From: Pseudomonadota bacterium
Lineage (GTDB): Bacteria; Pseudomonadota; Alphaproteobacteria; Rhizobiales; Xanthobacteraceae
Assembly: GCA_023390695.1 (NCBI GenBank)
Contig: JAEWCJ010000274.1
Location: 1 to 11,848 of the forward strand
Direction of reading: 5' to 3'
Length of the DNA: 11,848 nt
Shown: piece after piece, positions 1 to 6,689 of the stretch
How the letters are laid out: each line of letters starts with the position of its first letter
How positions within the stretch are numbered: the first letter of the stretch is position 1
Notes under the pieces: generated by a model
What the model was told of the DNA's origin: nothing
The model's input: the letters and a program-made list of their open reading frames with translations, nothing else
Database searches by the model: none
Position numbers and translations under genes: made by a program

Positions 1-15
1 AAAAATCTCCACTGG

Positions 16-45
16 GTCCCGGGGCTCGCTCCGCTCGCCCGGGAC
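16..45. repeat. GC-rich intergenic palindrome, possible terminator
   Basis: The arms GTCCCGGG (16-23) and CCCGGGAC (38-45) are perfect reverse complements. Pairing can be extended inward (GGGC at 22-25 with GCCC at 37-40) if one G is bulged. The element lies about 12 bp beyond the stop codon of the minus-strand dehydrogenase gene. Read in that direction, the hairpin is followed about ten bases later by a run of five T (window bases 1-5), so it could end the transcript, although the T run is further from the stem than in a classical intrinsic terminator. Similar GGGTCCCGGG palindromes are common between genes in Bradyrhizobium-type genomes, so a dispersed repeat is equally likely. Confidence 0.5.
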
Positions 46-56
46 ACGAATGGTAT

Positions 57-1148
57 TCACTTGAAACCGTCTTTCAGCAACGCCTGCAATCCGGCGCGAT
101 CATAGACGCCGAAGCCGAGGCTTTTCAAAGTGCGGCCGGTCTGTATGAAATCCTCGCCGCAGATCGCGCCGCCGATGGAGGCGAAGGCGCGCATCAGCGG
201 CGTTGAGACGCCGGCCAGCTCGGCCACCGAAGTGAAGAAGGACAGGCCGATGCGGGTGTCCTCGCGCATATAGCGGTGCTCGGTGAGCACGATGTGCTCG
301 CGCCAGTCGCCGGAATCGGTGAGCTTGTCGTGCGAGCCGCGACCATACATCCATTCCGGACCGGATTTGGCGTAATGGTCGGCGAGCGGGAAATGCGGCG
401 CGCCATAGCCAAGTTTCTCGCGAACGGCGATGCGCTCCGCGTCGAGCGCGTCGGTGACGCGGCGGATCGAAGGCTGTGTGCCCTCCTTGTGAATGTCCCA
501 GCGGTCGAAATGTTCGAGCGGCCCGGCATTCATGGTGATCAGTGGCGGATGGATGAGCGGCCCCGCATTCATCAACGCGCCGGACAGCGCGTCGCCGCAA
601 TCCTCGATCCCGCCGGGGAAGGCCTTGCCGATCATGGCCAGCGCATGGTCCTTCAGCGTCAGCGGAAACACGCCGGTCGGCAGGCGTTTGGCGCGCACGG
701 TGATGGCGACTTCGAACGGCGCATGCTTGCGGGTGAGCCAGGGCAGGGTGCCGGTCTCGGCATAAGCGACGCTGGCGCGGTTGCCGGCATCCCAGGCCGC
801 CTTGGCGAAAATCATCGCGCCGAAAGTGCCAGGCGGCAGATAGATCACCTGGCCGTCGGCGAGATGCGGTGCGGCCAGCTTCGCGATGTCCGGCTGCGCG
901 GTGGCCGGCGCGGGGCAGACGATCAGCTCGGCGCCGCGCAGGGCCTGCGCGATGTCGGCGGTGACGAGCGCGACCTTGGCCGCGTGCCTGCCGGCGAAAT
1001 CCTTCACCGTGATCGCGTTGCCGTTGGCGTTGTGGGCTTTCACGGCCTCGGCATCGCGCCGCCACAGGCGCACCTCATGTCCGGCAAGCGAGAAATCGGC
1101 GGCGGCGGCGAAGGACCCGTTTCCTCCGCCGAGAACGACAATGCGCAT
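57..1148 (-). CDS. Octopine/nopaline dehydrogenase family NAD(P)-dependent oxidoreductase
   Basis: A 363-residue protein of the opine dehydrogenase superfamily. It opens with a Rossmann nucleotide-binding fold: beta strand RIVVLGG, glycine loop GGGNGS (residues 7-12), and the helix and strand ending in GHEVRLW. The C-terminal half fits the Octopine_DH domain, with LIHPP around His200, then HKEG (220-223) and a late EDTRIG segment (296-301). Family members reductively join an amino acid to a 2-oxo acid, or run the reverse oxidation. His200 could be the catalytic histidine known in N-(1-carboxyethyl)-norvaline dehydrogenase, but I placed it by eye. The start is the ATG at 1148: AGAGGAAAG lies just upstream and the Rossmann strand begins at once. 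An in-frame extension to 1265 would translate the palindromic repeat and is unlikely. It is the last gene of the minus-strand series, 129 bp after the ligase. Substrate unknown; many bacterial members are uncharacterised. Confidence 0.85.
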   Translation of the reverse strand: MRIVVLGGGNGSFAAAADFSLAGHEVRLWRRDAEAVKAHNANGNAITVKDFAGRHAAKVALVTADIAQALRGAELIVCPAPATAQPDIAKLAAPHLADGQVIYLPPGTFGAMIFAKAAWDAGNRASVAYAETGTLPWLTRKHAPFEVAITVRAKRLPTGVFPLTLKDHALAMIGKAFPGGIEDCGDALSGALMNAGPLIHPPLITMNAGPLEHFDRWDIHKEGTQPSIRRVTDALDAERIAVREKLGYGAPHFPLADHYAKSGPEWMYGRGSHDKLTDSGDWREHIVLTEHRYMREDTRIGLSFFTSVAELAGVSTPLMRAFASIGGAICGEDFIQTGRTLKSLGFGVYDRAGLQALLKDGFK

Positions 1149-1149
1149 C

Positions 1150-1160
1150 CACTTTCCTCT
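1150..1160 (-). promoter_or_regulatory. Ribosome binding site deciding the dehydrogenase start
   Basis: On the minus strand AGAGGAAAGTGG directly precedes the ATG at 1148. This purine-rich Shine-Dalgarno-like sequence selects this start over upstream in-frame starts as far as 1265. Confidence 0.6.
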
Positions 1161-1180
1161 CTTCATTTCAGCCTTTGTTA

Positions 1181-1265
1181 TTGTCATCGTCCGCGAAAGC
1201 GACGATCCAGTAATCACTGACGTTCTGGCGTTTACTGGATGCCCCGCTTGCGCGGGGCATGACAA
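1181..1265. repeat. 85-bp compound palindromic element with cloverleaf symmetry
   Basis: This element fills most of the gap between the ligase and dehydrogenase genes. A perfect 7-bp terminal inverted repeat (TTGTCAT 1181-1187, ATGACAA 1259-1265) encloses three adjoining hairpins. Arm 1 is CGTCCGC/GCGACG with a GAAA loop and one bulged C (1188-1204). Arm 2 is ATCCAGTAA/TTACTGGAT, 9 bp perfect with an 18-base loop (1205-1240). Arm 3 is GCCCCGC/GCGGGGC with a TTGC loop (1241-1258). The arms abut without spare bases, giving a four-way junction. From memory, elements with these halves are dispersed between genes in Bradyrhizobium-like genomes, so this is probably a non-autonomous repeat. If transcribed it could stabilise or attenuate the mRNA ahead of the dehydrogenase. 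There is no T tract, so it is not a standard terminator. Confidence 0.75.
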
Positions 1266-1277
1266 GGGATAATCATG

Positions 1278-2804
1278 TCAGGATGACGGAGCAGGTTTTG
1301 TGACCTGTTCCTTCAACAGAAAATGCTGCACCTTGCCCATGGCATTGCGCGGCAGAGTCTCGGTGAAGAGGATGTCGTGCGGCACCTTGAAGCGCGCGAG
1401 GTTGGCGCGCGCATGCGCGATCAGCATTTCGGCGGTGACGCCGCAATCCTTGCGCTTCACCACGAAGGCGACCGGGACTTCCTGCCATTTCGGGTCGGCA
1501 CGTCCGATCACCGCGCATTCGGCGACATCCGGATGCTCGCCCAGTACGCGCTCGAGTTCGGCCGGATAGATGTTCTCGCCGCCGGAGATGATGACGTTCT
1601 TCTTGCGGTCGTGGATGTGGAAATAGCCGTCGGCGTCGCGGGTGCCGATATCGCCGGTGTGATACCAGCCGTCGCGCAGGGCTTCGCTCGTCGCCTGCGC
1701 ATTGCCCCAGTATTCGAAGAAGACATTCGGTCCGCGCACCACGACTTCGCCGGCGGTGCCGTGCGGCACCTCGCGGCCGTCATTGTCGACGATGCGTGCC
1801 TCGCAGTGCAGGCCGGGCAGGCCGGTGGAATTGCCGTGGCCGACATCGCCGCCGAGCCGCGTATAGACCGCGATCGGACAGGTTTCGGTCGAGCCGTAGA
1901 CCTGCAGCACCGGCACGCCGCGCTTCGTGATCGCGTCGATCAGAGGCTGCGGCACGGTGACCGAGCCGGTCGAGATCGCACGCAGGCTGGAGAGATTGGT
2001 TCTCTCCCAGTCCGGGTGCTGGAGCACGGCCTGGATGGTGGTCGGCACCAGCACGGTATGCGTCGGCTTGTCGTGACTGAACGAAGCCAGCGTGGCGTCG
2101 GGCGAAAAGCGGCGATGCACCGTGACGGTGGCGCCGAGCTGCAGGGCCGGTGTCGTCTGGATGTTCAGCCCGCCGACATGGAAGAAGGGCAGCACGGTCA
2201 GGATGTGATCGTCGCTGGTCATGGAATGCATGTGCTGGCTCATCGCCGCATTCCAGATCAGCGCCTCCTGCCGCAGCACCGCGCCTTTCGGGCGGCCGGT
2301 GGTGCCGGAGGTGTAGACGATGAGCAAGGGCGAGAGCGCGTCGACATGCGGATTGCGGTCGTCGCCGCTGCCGGACGCGAGCAATTCGTCGAAGGTCTGG
2401 CCGCCCTCCGGCTTGAACTCGATGCCGATGATGCGCGTGTCGGGCAGCGCCTCCGCGAGCGGCGCGAGCACCGGTGCGAAACTCTCCTCAATGAAAAGAG
2501 CTTTTACGGATGCGTCGGAGAGAATGAAAAGTTGCTCCGGCACCGCCAGCCGCCAGTTGATCGGCACCAGCATGGCGCCGAGCCGCGCGCAGGCATAGAG
2601 CAGCACGAGACAGTCGGGATGGTTGGCCGACAGGATGGCGACGCGGTCGCCGCGCCCGACGCCGAGACGCGATTTCAGCGCGCGGGCGCAGGCGGACATG
2701 CGTTCGGCGAATTGCCGGTAGGTCAGCGCATGGCCTTCGAAGCGGATCGCAATCTTGTCCGGCGTGAAGGCGGCGTTGCGGTCGATGAGATCGGAGAGGT
2801 CCAT
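1278..2804 (-). CDS. AMP-dependent acyl-CoA synthetase/ligase
   Basis: A 508-residue member of the ANL adenylating superfamily, of normal length for class I acyl-CoA ligases. It should activate a carboxylic acid with ATP to an acyl-adenylate and then transfer it to CoA in the cytoplasm. Visible motifs in order: P-loop YTSGTTGRPKG (164-174), LPFFHVGG (205-212), YGSTE (303-307), GWYHTGD (379-385), the hinge-region DRKKNVIISGGENIYPAE (399-416), and LPRNAMGK (484-491), whose Lys491 is the expected catalytic lysine. All core residues appear intact, so the enzyme should be active. The chain length or aromatic nature of the substrate cannot be read. The ATG at 2804 fits the family N terminus (MDLSDLIDRNAAFTPDKIAI), but no good ribosome binding site precedes it. 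It lies 57 bp downstream of the flavoprotein gene, with a 10-bp hairpin in the gap. Confidence 0.9.
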   Translation of the reverse strand: MDLSDLIDRNAAFTPDKIAIRFEGHALTYRQFAERMSACARALKSRLGVGRGDRVAILSANHPDCLVLLYACARLGAMLVPINWRLAVPEQLFILSDASVKALFIEESFAPVLAPLAEALPDTRIIGIEFKPEGGQTFDELLASGSGDDRNPHVDALSPLLIVYTSGTTGRPKGAVLRQEALIWNAAMSQHMHSMTSDDHILTVLPFFHVGGLNIQTTPALQLGATVTVHRRFSPDATLASFSHDKPTHTVLVPTTIQAVLQHPDWERTNLSSLRAISTGSVTVPQPLIDAITKRGVPVLQVYGSTETCPIAVYTRLGGDVGHGNSTGLPGLHCEARIVDNDGREVPHGTAGEVVVRGPNVFFEYWGNAQATSEALRDGWYHTGDIGTRDADGYFHIHDRKKNVIISGGENIYPAELERVLGEHPDVAECAVIGRADPKWQEVPVAFVVKRKDCGVTAEMLIAHARANLARFKVPHDILFTETLPRNAMGKVQHFLLKEQVTKPAPSS

Positions 2805-2828
2805 AAGATCAGTCTATGCCCATTGTCA

Positions 2829-2852
2829 CCTCTCCCCGCACACGGGGAGAGG
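2829..2852. repeat. Perfect 10-bp hairpin between flavoprotein and ligase genes
   Basis: CCTCTCCCCG (2829-2838) and CGGGGAGAGG (2843-2852) are exact reverse complements around a CACA loop. The hairpin fills nearly half of the 57-bp gap. No T run follows on either strand, so it is not a classical intrinsic terminator. Palindromes of the type CCTCTCCCCG-loop-CGGGGAGAGG are, from memory, frequent between rhizobial genes. In the transcript it could protect upstream mRNA or lower expression of the ligase. Confidence 0.7.
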
Positions 2853-2861
2853 GAAAGAAAG

Positions 2862-4145
2862 TCACTCATCCGTCTCGCCCGCCTCATACAGCGCCTCGCG
2901 GCCGATGCGGTCGACGCAGATTTCCGCCGTCCAGGGCAGCATCAGCGCGCCGCAGCGGCTGTCGCGATAGATGCGCTCCAGCGGCAGGCTCTTCAGCATC
3001 GCCTGCCCGCCGCAGGTGCGGATCGCCTTCACGGCGATGGCGTTGGCATTCTCCATCACGCTGTATTGCGCCGCATAGGCGCGCAGGATCTGGTCCTTGG
3101 TCGGATTGGCGCGCGCCTCGGTGATCGCCTGGAACCAGATCGCCTTGGTCTGCTCCAGCATGATGCGCATTTCCGCCACCGCGATCTGCTTGGTCGGAAA
3201 CATGCGGCGCTTCACCGGCGGCATGCCCGGCACTTCGCCGCGCAGATATTGCACGGTGAAGTCATAGGCGGCCTGCGCCAGCCCCATATAGGTCGGCGAC
3301 AACGTGATGAACATGTGCGGCCAGCGCGAGGCCGCCTGGAAATAGACGCCGTGCGGCATCAGCATCGCGTCTTCCGGCACGAACACGTCCTTGAACAGCA
3401 GCGTGCGCGAGACGGTGCCGCGCATGCCGAGCGGATCCCAGTCGCCGACCACCGACACGCCCGGCGCATCGGCAGGCACCGCGACATACAACGTGTTGCG
3501 GCGGCTGGCCGCTTCGCCTTCGGCGCGTTCGGTGCACAGCACGCCGTAATAGTCGGCGGAGCCGGAAAGCGATGCGAAGATCTTCTTGCCGTTGATGAGG
3601 AAGCCGCCGTCGACCGGCTTCGCCTCGGTGCCGAAGGCGATTGCGCCGGCGGCCGCCGCGCCGCCTTCCGAGAAGGGCTGCGCGTAGACGGCGCCGTCCC
3701 TGACGATGCGTTGATAGTGAATCGCGCGTCGTTTCAGGTGCGCGGCGCGGTCTTCCGGCGTCATCTCCAGTTCGTCGGCGAGCGGCCCGGACCAGAGCGT
3801 GGAACAGACATGCATGTTCCAGGACAATGTGGTGGCGCCGCAATAGCGGCCGAGTTCGGCGGCGGCGAGGCAATAGGTCTGGAAGTCGGCCCCGAGGCCG
3901 CCGTCGGATTTCGGCACGCACAAGGACAGCAGCCCCTCCTTGTGCATGTCGCGGAAATTCTCGATCGGGAAGGTGGCGTCGCGGTCATGCTGGGCGGCGC
4001 GCGGGGCCACGACACTCTTGCCGAAGCGGCGCACCTTTTCCGTCAGCGCCGCCTGCTCGTCGGTCAGCCGGAAGGCGTCGGCGGGAAACATCGGCGCATC
4101 GATCGATGTGGATTCGAGCACGGCGGCTTTAACGGCGGCTGTCAT
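2862..4145 (-). CDS. Acyl-CoA-dehydrogenase-fold flavoprotein, catalytic Glu not found
   Basis: A 427-residue protein with the full acyl-CoA dehydrogenase fold: an N-terminal helical domain (about 27-150), a flavin-contacting middle domain with FSEGG (158-162) and FLINGKKIF (182-190), and a C-terminal helical domain with RTCGGQAMLKSLPLERIYRDSR (376-397). FAD binding is expected. Classical members desaturate acyl-CoA and pass electrons to ETF. Here the usual YEGTSEI segment reads LPWTAEI (403-409), putting Pro404 where the catalytic glutamate normally sits. The alternative site used by isovaleryl- and long-chain enzymes reads ASRWPHMFITL (271-281), also without a suitable Glu. It may therefore be a flavin monooxygenase (DszC/HsaA-like) or another variant. 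The start ATG at 4145 has AAGGAG six bases upstream, next to the hydrolase stop 11 bp away, suggesting translational coupling. Confidence 0.85.
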   Translation of the reverse strand: MTAAVKAAVLESTSIDAPMFPADAFRLTDEQAALTEKVRRFGKSVVAPRAAQHDRDATFPIENFRDMHKEGLLSLCVPKSDGGLGADFQTYCLAAAELGRYCGATTLSWNMHVCSTLWSGPLADELEMTPEDRAAHLKRRAIHYQRIVRDGAVYAQPFSEGGAAAAGAIAFGTEAKPVDGGFLINGKKIFASLSGSADYYGVLCTERAEGEAASRRNTLYVAVPADAPGVSVVGDWDPLGMRGTVSRTLLFKDVFVPEDAMLMPHGVYFQAASRWPHMFITLSPTYMGLAQAAYDFTVQYLRGEVPGMPPVKRRMFPTKQIAVAEMRIMLEQTKAIWFQAITEARANPTKDQILRAYAAQYSVMENANAIAVKAIRTCGGQAMLKSLPLERIYRDSRCGALMLPWTAEICVDRIGREALYEAGETDE

Positions 4146-4156
4146 CGGAGGCTCCT

Positions 4157-4945
4157 TCAGGCCTTGGCGACTTCTGGCGATGCGAGAAAGGCGAGGACGG
4201 CGTCGTCGAATGCCGACGCCGATTCAAGATTCGGCAGATGGCCGACGCCGGGCAGACAGACATAGCGTGCGCCGGGAATCTTCGCGGCCATGCGCTCCAT
4301 CATCGGCGGCGGCGCATTGCGGTCATGCTCGCCGACGAGACACAAAACCGGGCAGCGGATATTGCCGAGATTGGCGCGCTCGTCGAATTGCACGAGACAG
4401 AGCACGGCGGCGCGATAGGTCGATGCCGGCGTCGATCCCATGAGATCGATGGCGAGCGCACGGCCATTCGCGTCGGGCGCCGGGCCCATCATGCCGTCGA
4501 CGATATCGGCGGCGAGCTCCGGCATGGTCTTGCCGGATTCGAGCGGGGCGAGGCGCGCGGCGACGAATTTTTTCTGGAAATCGCCTTCCGGATTGCCGAA
4601 GGCGGGGCTGGTGCCGATCAGCACCGCGGCGCGATAGCCGTCCGGGCGGCGGCGCAGCAGCGTCTGCGCGATCATGCCGCCCATAGAATGGCCGACCAGG
4701 ATCGGGCGCTGCAATTTCTGCTGATCGATGACGGCTTCGACGTCTGCCGCCAGCTCCGCGAAACTCATGCTTTCGACGGCCGGTCGCGCGCCGTAGCCGG
4801 GCAGATCGAGCGGGACGGGACGAAAGCCGGTCTTGGCGAAGGAGGCAGTCTGCGGCGCCCAGCCGCGGGCGGCGCCGCCGATGCCATGCAGGAAGATGAC
4901 GGCCGGGGCGTCGGCATTGGGCATCGCGATGTCGGTCACGCTCAT
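4157..4945 (-). CDS. Alpha/beta-fold hydrolase
   Basis: A 262-residue single-domain alpha/beta hydrolase of normal length. It shows the oxyanion-hole strand FLHGIGG (18-24), the nucleophile elbow GHSMGG with Ser87, the acid residue Asp208 in LVGEHDRNAP, and the base His236 in GVGHLPNLE, so the catalytic triad is complete. There is no signal peptide, so it should be cytoplasmic. General appearance resembles the 3-oxoadipate enol-lactonase and C-C-bond hydrolase group, but this fold also includes esterases, amidases and thioesterases, and the substrate cannot be assigned. The chosen ATG at 4945 has GGAG very close upstream (2-base gap), which is not ideal; Met8 (4924) is an alternative with no better site. 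It is the first of the four enzyme genes and is followed 11 bp later by the flavoprotein gene, so the two are very likely co-transcribed. Confidence 0.88.
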   Translation of the reverse strand: MSVTDIAMPNADAPAVIFLHGIGGAARGWAPQTASFAKTGFRPVPLDLPGYGARPAVESMSFAELAADVEAVIDQQKLQRPILVGHSMGGMIAQTLLRRRPDGYRAAVLIGTSPAFGNPEGDFQKKFVAARLAPLESGKTMPELAADIVDGMMGPAPDANGRALAIDLMGSTPASTYRAAVLCLVQFDERANLGNIRCPVLCLVGEHDRNAPPPMMERMAAKIPGARYVCLPGVGHLPNLESASAFDDAVLAFLASPEVAKA

Positions 4946-4984
4946 GTCTCCGGCGGTCCCTGTCCGGCCAAGGGCGGCATGCTA

Positions 4985-5018
4985 GCAAAGCCAAGATATA
5001 TGAAAAGGAATATTTATG
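4985..5018 (-). promoter_or_regulatory. AT-rich island in the transporter-enzyme gap, possible promoter
   Basis: The 105-bp gap between the ATPase stop and the hydrolase start contains a sharply AT-rich stretch (on the minus strand CATAAATATTCC followed by TTTTCATATATC) in otherwise GC-rich DNA. This could hold a promoter letting the enzyme genes be transcribed apart from the importer. I could not match a clean -35/-10 pair with good spacing. Confidence 0.3.
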
Positions 5019-5050
5019 GGCAGGACGCGCCGCGGGCTGTGGCTCGCGTG

Positions 5051-6685
5051 TCAGGGATTTGTGTCGGCGGGCCGCACGGCGGCGAAATTCCAGCCGCGCC
5101 CCGGTGCGGCGTCGATCAGCGCGCGCGTACAGGCGTGACGGGGCGCGGTCAGGATTTCGGCGGCCTTGCCCTGCTCGACAATGCGGCCGTCCTGCATGAT
5201 GGCGACCTCGTCGCAGATCTGCGCGGCGACGCGCAGGTCATGGGTAATGAACAGCATTGCGAGGCCGAAACGTTTTTGAAGTCCGGTGAGAAGCTGGAGG
5301 ATGTCCGCCTGTGTCGACATGTCGAGCGCGGAGACCGCTTCGTCGGCGATCAACACCCGCGGCTTCAGGATCAGCGCACGGGCCAGCGCGACACGCTGAC
5401 GTTGGCCGCCGGAGAGCTGATGCGGATAGGCGTGCAGAATGTCCGGTGCGAGGCCGACAGCCTTCAATATTTCCGCCGCATCTTTCTGCGCCTCATCGCG
5501 CGCCGCGCCGAAATTGACCGGCCCTTCCGTGACGATATCCGTGACCGGCAGGCGAGGGTTGAGCGAACGATAGGGATCCTGCGCCACGATCTGCATAAGC
5601 CGGCGAAATGGCGTGAGCGCCTGGCGCGGCAATGTCATGATGTCGGTCGCGCCCAGACAGATGCGGCCTTCTTCCGGTTCGACCAGCCGCAACAGGCAGC
5701 GTGCCAGGGTCGACTTGCCTGAGCCGCTTTCGCCAACGATGCCGAGCGTGCGTCCCTGCCGCAATGTCAGGTCGACATAGGAAATCGCCGGCACTGGTGG
5801 AGATCCAAACCATGAGGAACTCCGATAGGTCTTCGACAGAGATTGTGCGGACAGCACGATATCGGCGGACGCGCCTGCGCGCGGCTTCCGCGGCACCAGG
5901 CTCGGTACGGCGGCCAGCAGCTTGCGGGTATGGCCGCTCTTGGGTGCGCCGAAGACCTCGCGCAGTGTTCCGGTTTCGACAATGCGGCCCTGATGCATGA
6001 CCGCGATGCGATCCGCGATATCGGCCACCACCCCCATGTCGTGCGTGATGAACAGGATGGATGTGCCGTCCTCACGCTGCAGGCGCCGCATGAGGTCGAG
6101 GATCTGCTTCTGAATCCTGACATCGAGTGCGCTGGTGGGCTCGTCGGCAATCAGCAGGCGAGGCCGCAGGATCAGCGCCATGGCGATCATCGCGCGCTGA
6201 CGCTGCCCGCCGGACAATTGATGCGGGTAGGAGTTTGCTATCCGCTCGATATCCGATAGTTCGGCCTTCTGCAGCATTTCGGCAATGCGCGTGCGGCGCT
6301 CGGCTCGACCGAGGCTGGTATGCGCCTTCAGGACTTCATCGATCTGCCGGCCGATCGTCATGACCGGGTTGAGCGCGGCCATCGGCTCCTGGAAAATCAT
6401 CGCCATGCGCGTGGCGCGCAGGAGGCGGAGCTGATGTTGCGGCAGGTTGGTCAAATCCTTGCCGCCGAGACGGATACTGCCGGACGCAATCTCCAATTCC
6501 CGAGGCGGCAGCAGACCCATCACGGAGAGGGCCGTCATCGTCTTGCCGGAGCCGCTTTCACCCACGAGGCACAGGGTTTCGCCTTCGGCGAGTTCGAGTG
6601 AAACGTCGCTGAGAATGGCGTGGCCTCCGGCAGCCTCTGTCTGCCGGACATCGAGGTTGTCGATGTGAAGCAAGGTCTCGGCCAT
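5051..6685 (-). CDS. Peptide/opine-type ABC transporter ATPase, two fused nucleotide-binding domains
   Basis: A 544-residue tandem ATPase corresponding to DppD and DppF joined in one chain, as in YejF or GsiA. It would power import through the two upstream-encoded permeases on the cytoplasmic face. The first domain has Walker A GESGSGKT (42-49), signature LSGGQRQR (157-164), Walker B LLIADE (177-182) and switch His215. The second has GESGSGKS (318-325), LSGGQRQR (424-431), VLIADE (444-449) and His482. Both sites look catalytically complete. The segment HTRKLLAAVPSL after the first domain matches the oligopeptide-transporter ATPase C-terminal extension. The start is taken at 6685, where family similarity begins (MAETLLHIDN), 4 bp after the permease stop. 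An in-frame ATG at 6742 would add 19 unlike residues and a long overlap. No strong ribosome binding site is seen, so coupling to the permease is likely. Confidence 0.92.
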   Translation of the reverse strand: MAETLLHIDNLDVRQTEAAGGHAILSDVSLELAEGETLCLVGESGSGKTMTALSVMGLLPPRELEIASGSIRLGGKDLTNLPQHQLRLLRATRMAMIFQEPMAALNPVMTIGRQIDEVLKAHTSLGRAERRTRIAEMLQKAELSDIERIANSYPHQLSGGQRQRAMIAMALILRPRLLIADEPTSALDVRIQKQILDLMRRLQREDGTSILFITHDMGVVADIADRIAVMHQGRIVETGTLREVFGAPKSGHTRKLLAAVPSLVPRKPRAGASADIVLSAQSLSKTYRSSSWFGSPPVPAISYVDLTLRQGRTLGIVGESGSGKSTLARCLLRLVEPEEGRICLGATDIMTLPRQALTPFRRLMQIVAQDPYRSLNPRLPVTDIVTEGPVNFGAARDEAQKDAAEILKAVGLAPDILHAYPHQLSGGQRQRVALARALILKPRVLIADEAVSALDMSTQADILQLLTGLQKRFGLAMLFITHDLRVAAQICDEVAIMQDGRIVEQGKAAEILTAPRHACTRALIDAAPGRGWNFAAVRPADTNP

Positions 6686-6689
6686 GCTG

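Noticed and set aside
1181..1265. Cloverleaf of tRNA-like size (85 bp)
   Set aside because: The middle arm has a 9-bp stem with an 18-base loop, and there is no T-loop GTTCRA sequence, no D-loop consensus and no acceptor end. It is a palindromic repeat, not a tRNA.
1149..1265. An N-terminal extension of the opine-dehydrogenase-family protein
   Set aside because: The extra 39 residues would be translated from the palindromic repeat, and the ATG at 1148 has a good ribosome binding site right before the Rossmann strand.
1323..4265. A plus-strand open frame of about 980 codons opposite the ligase and flavoprotein genes
   Set aside because: It lies antisense to two clear enzyme genes, crosses the intergenic hairpin, is very rich in His, Arg, Gly and Ala as expected of GC-rich antisense frames, and shows no domain motif.
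4238..5722. A plus-strand open frame of 494 codons across the hydrolase, the gap and the ATPase
   Set aside because: It is antisense to genes with complete catalytic motifs and its composition is typical of a shadow frame.
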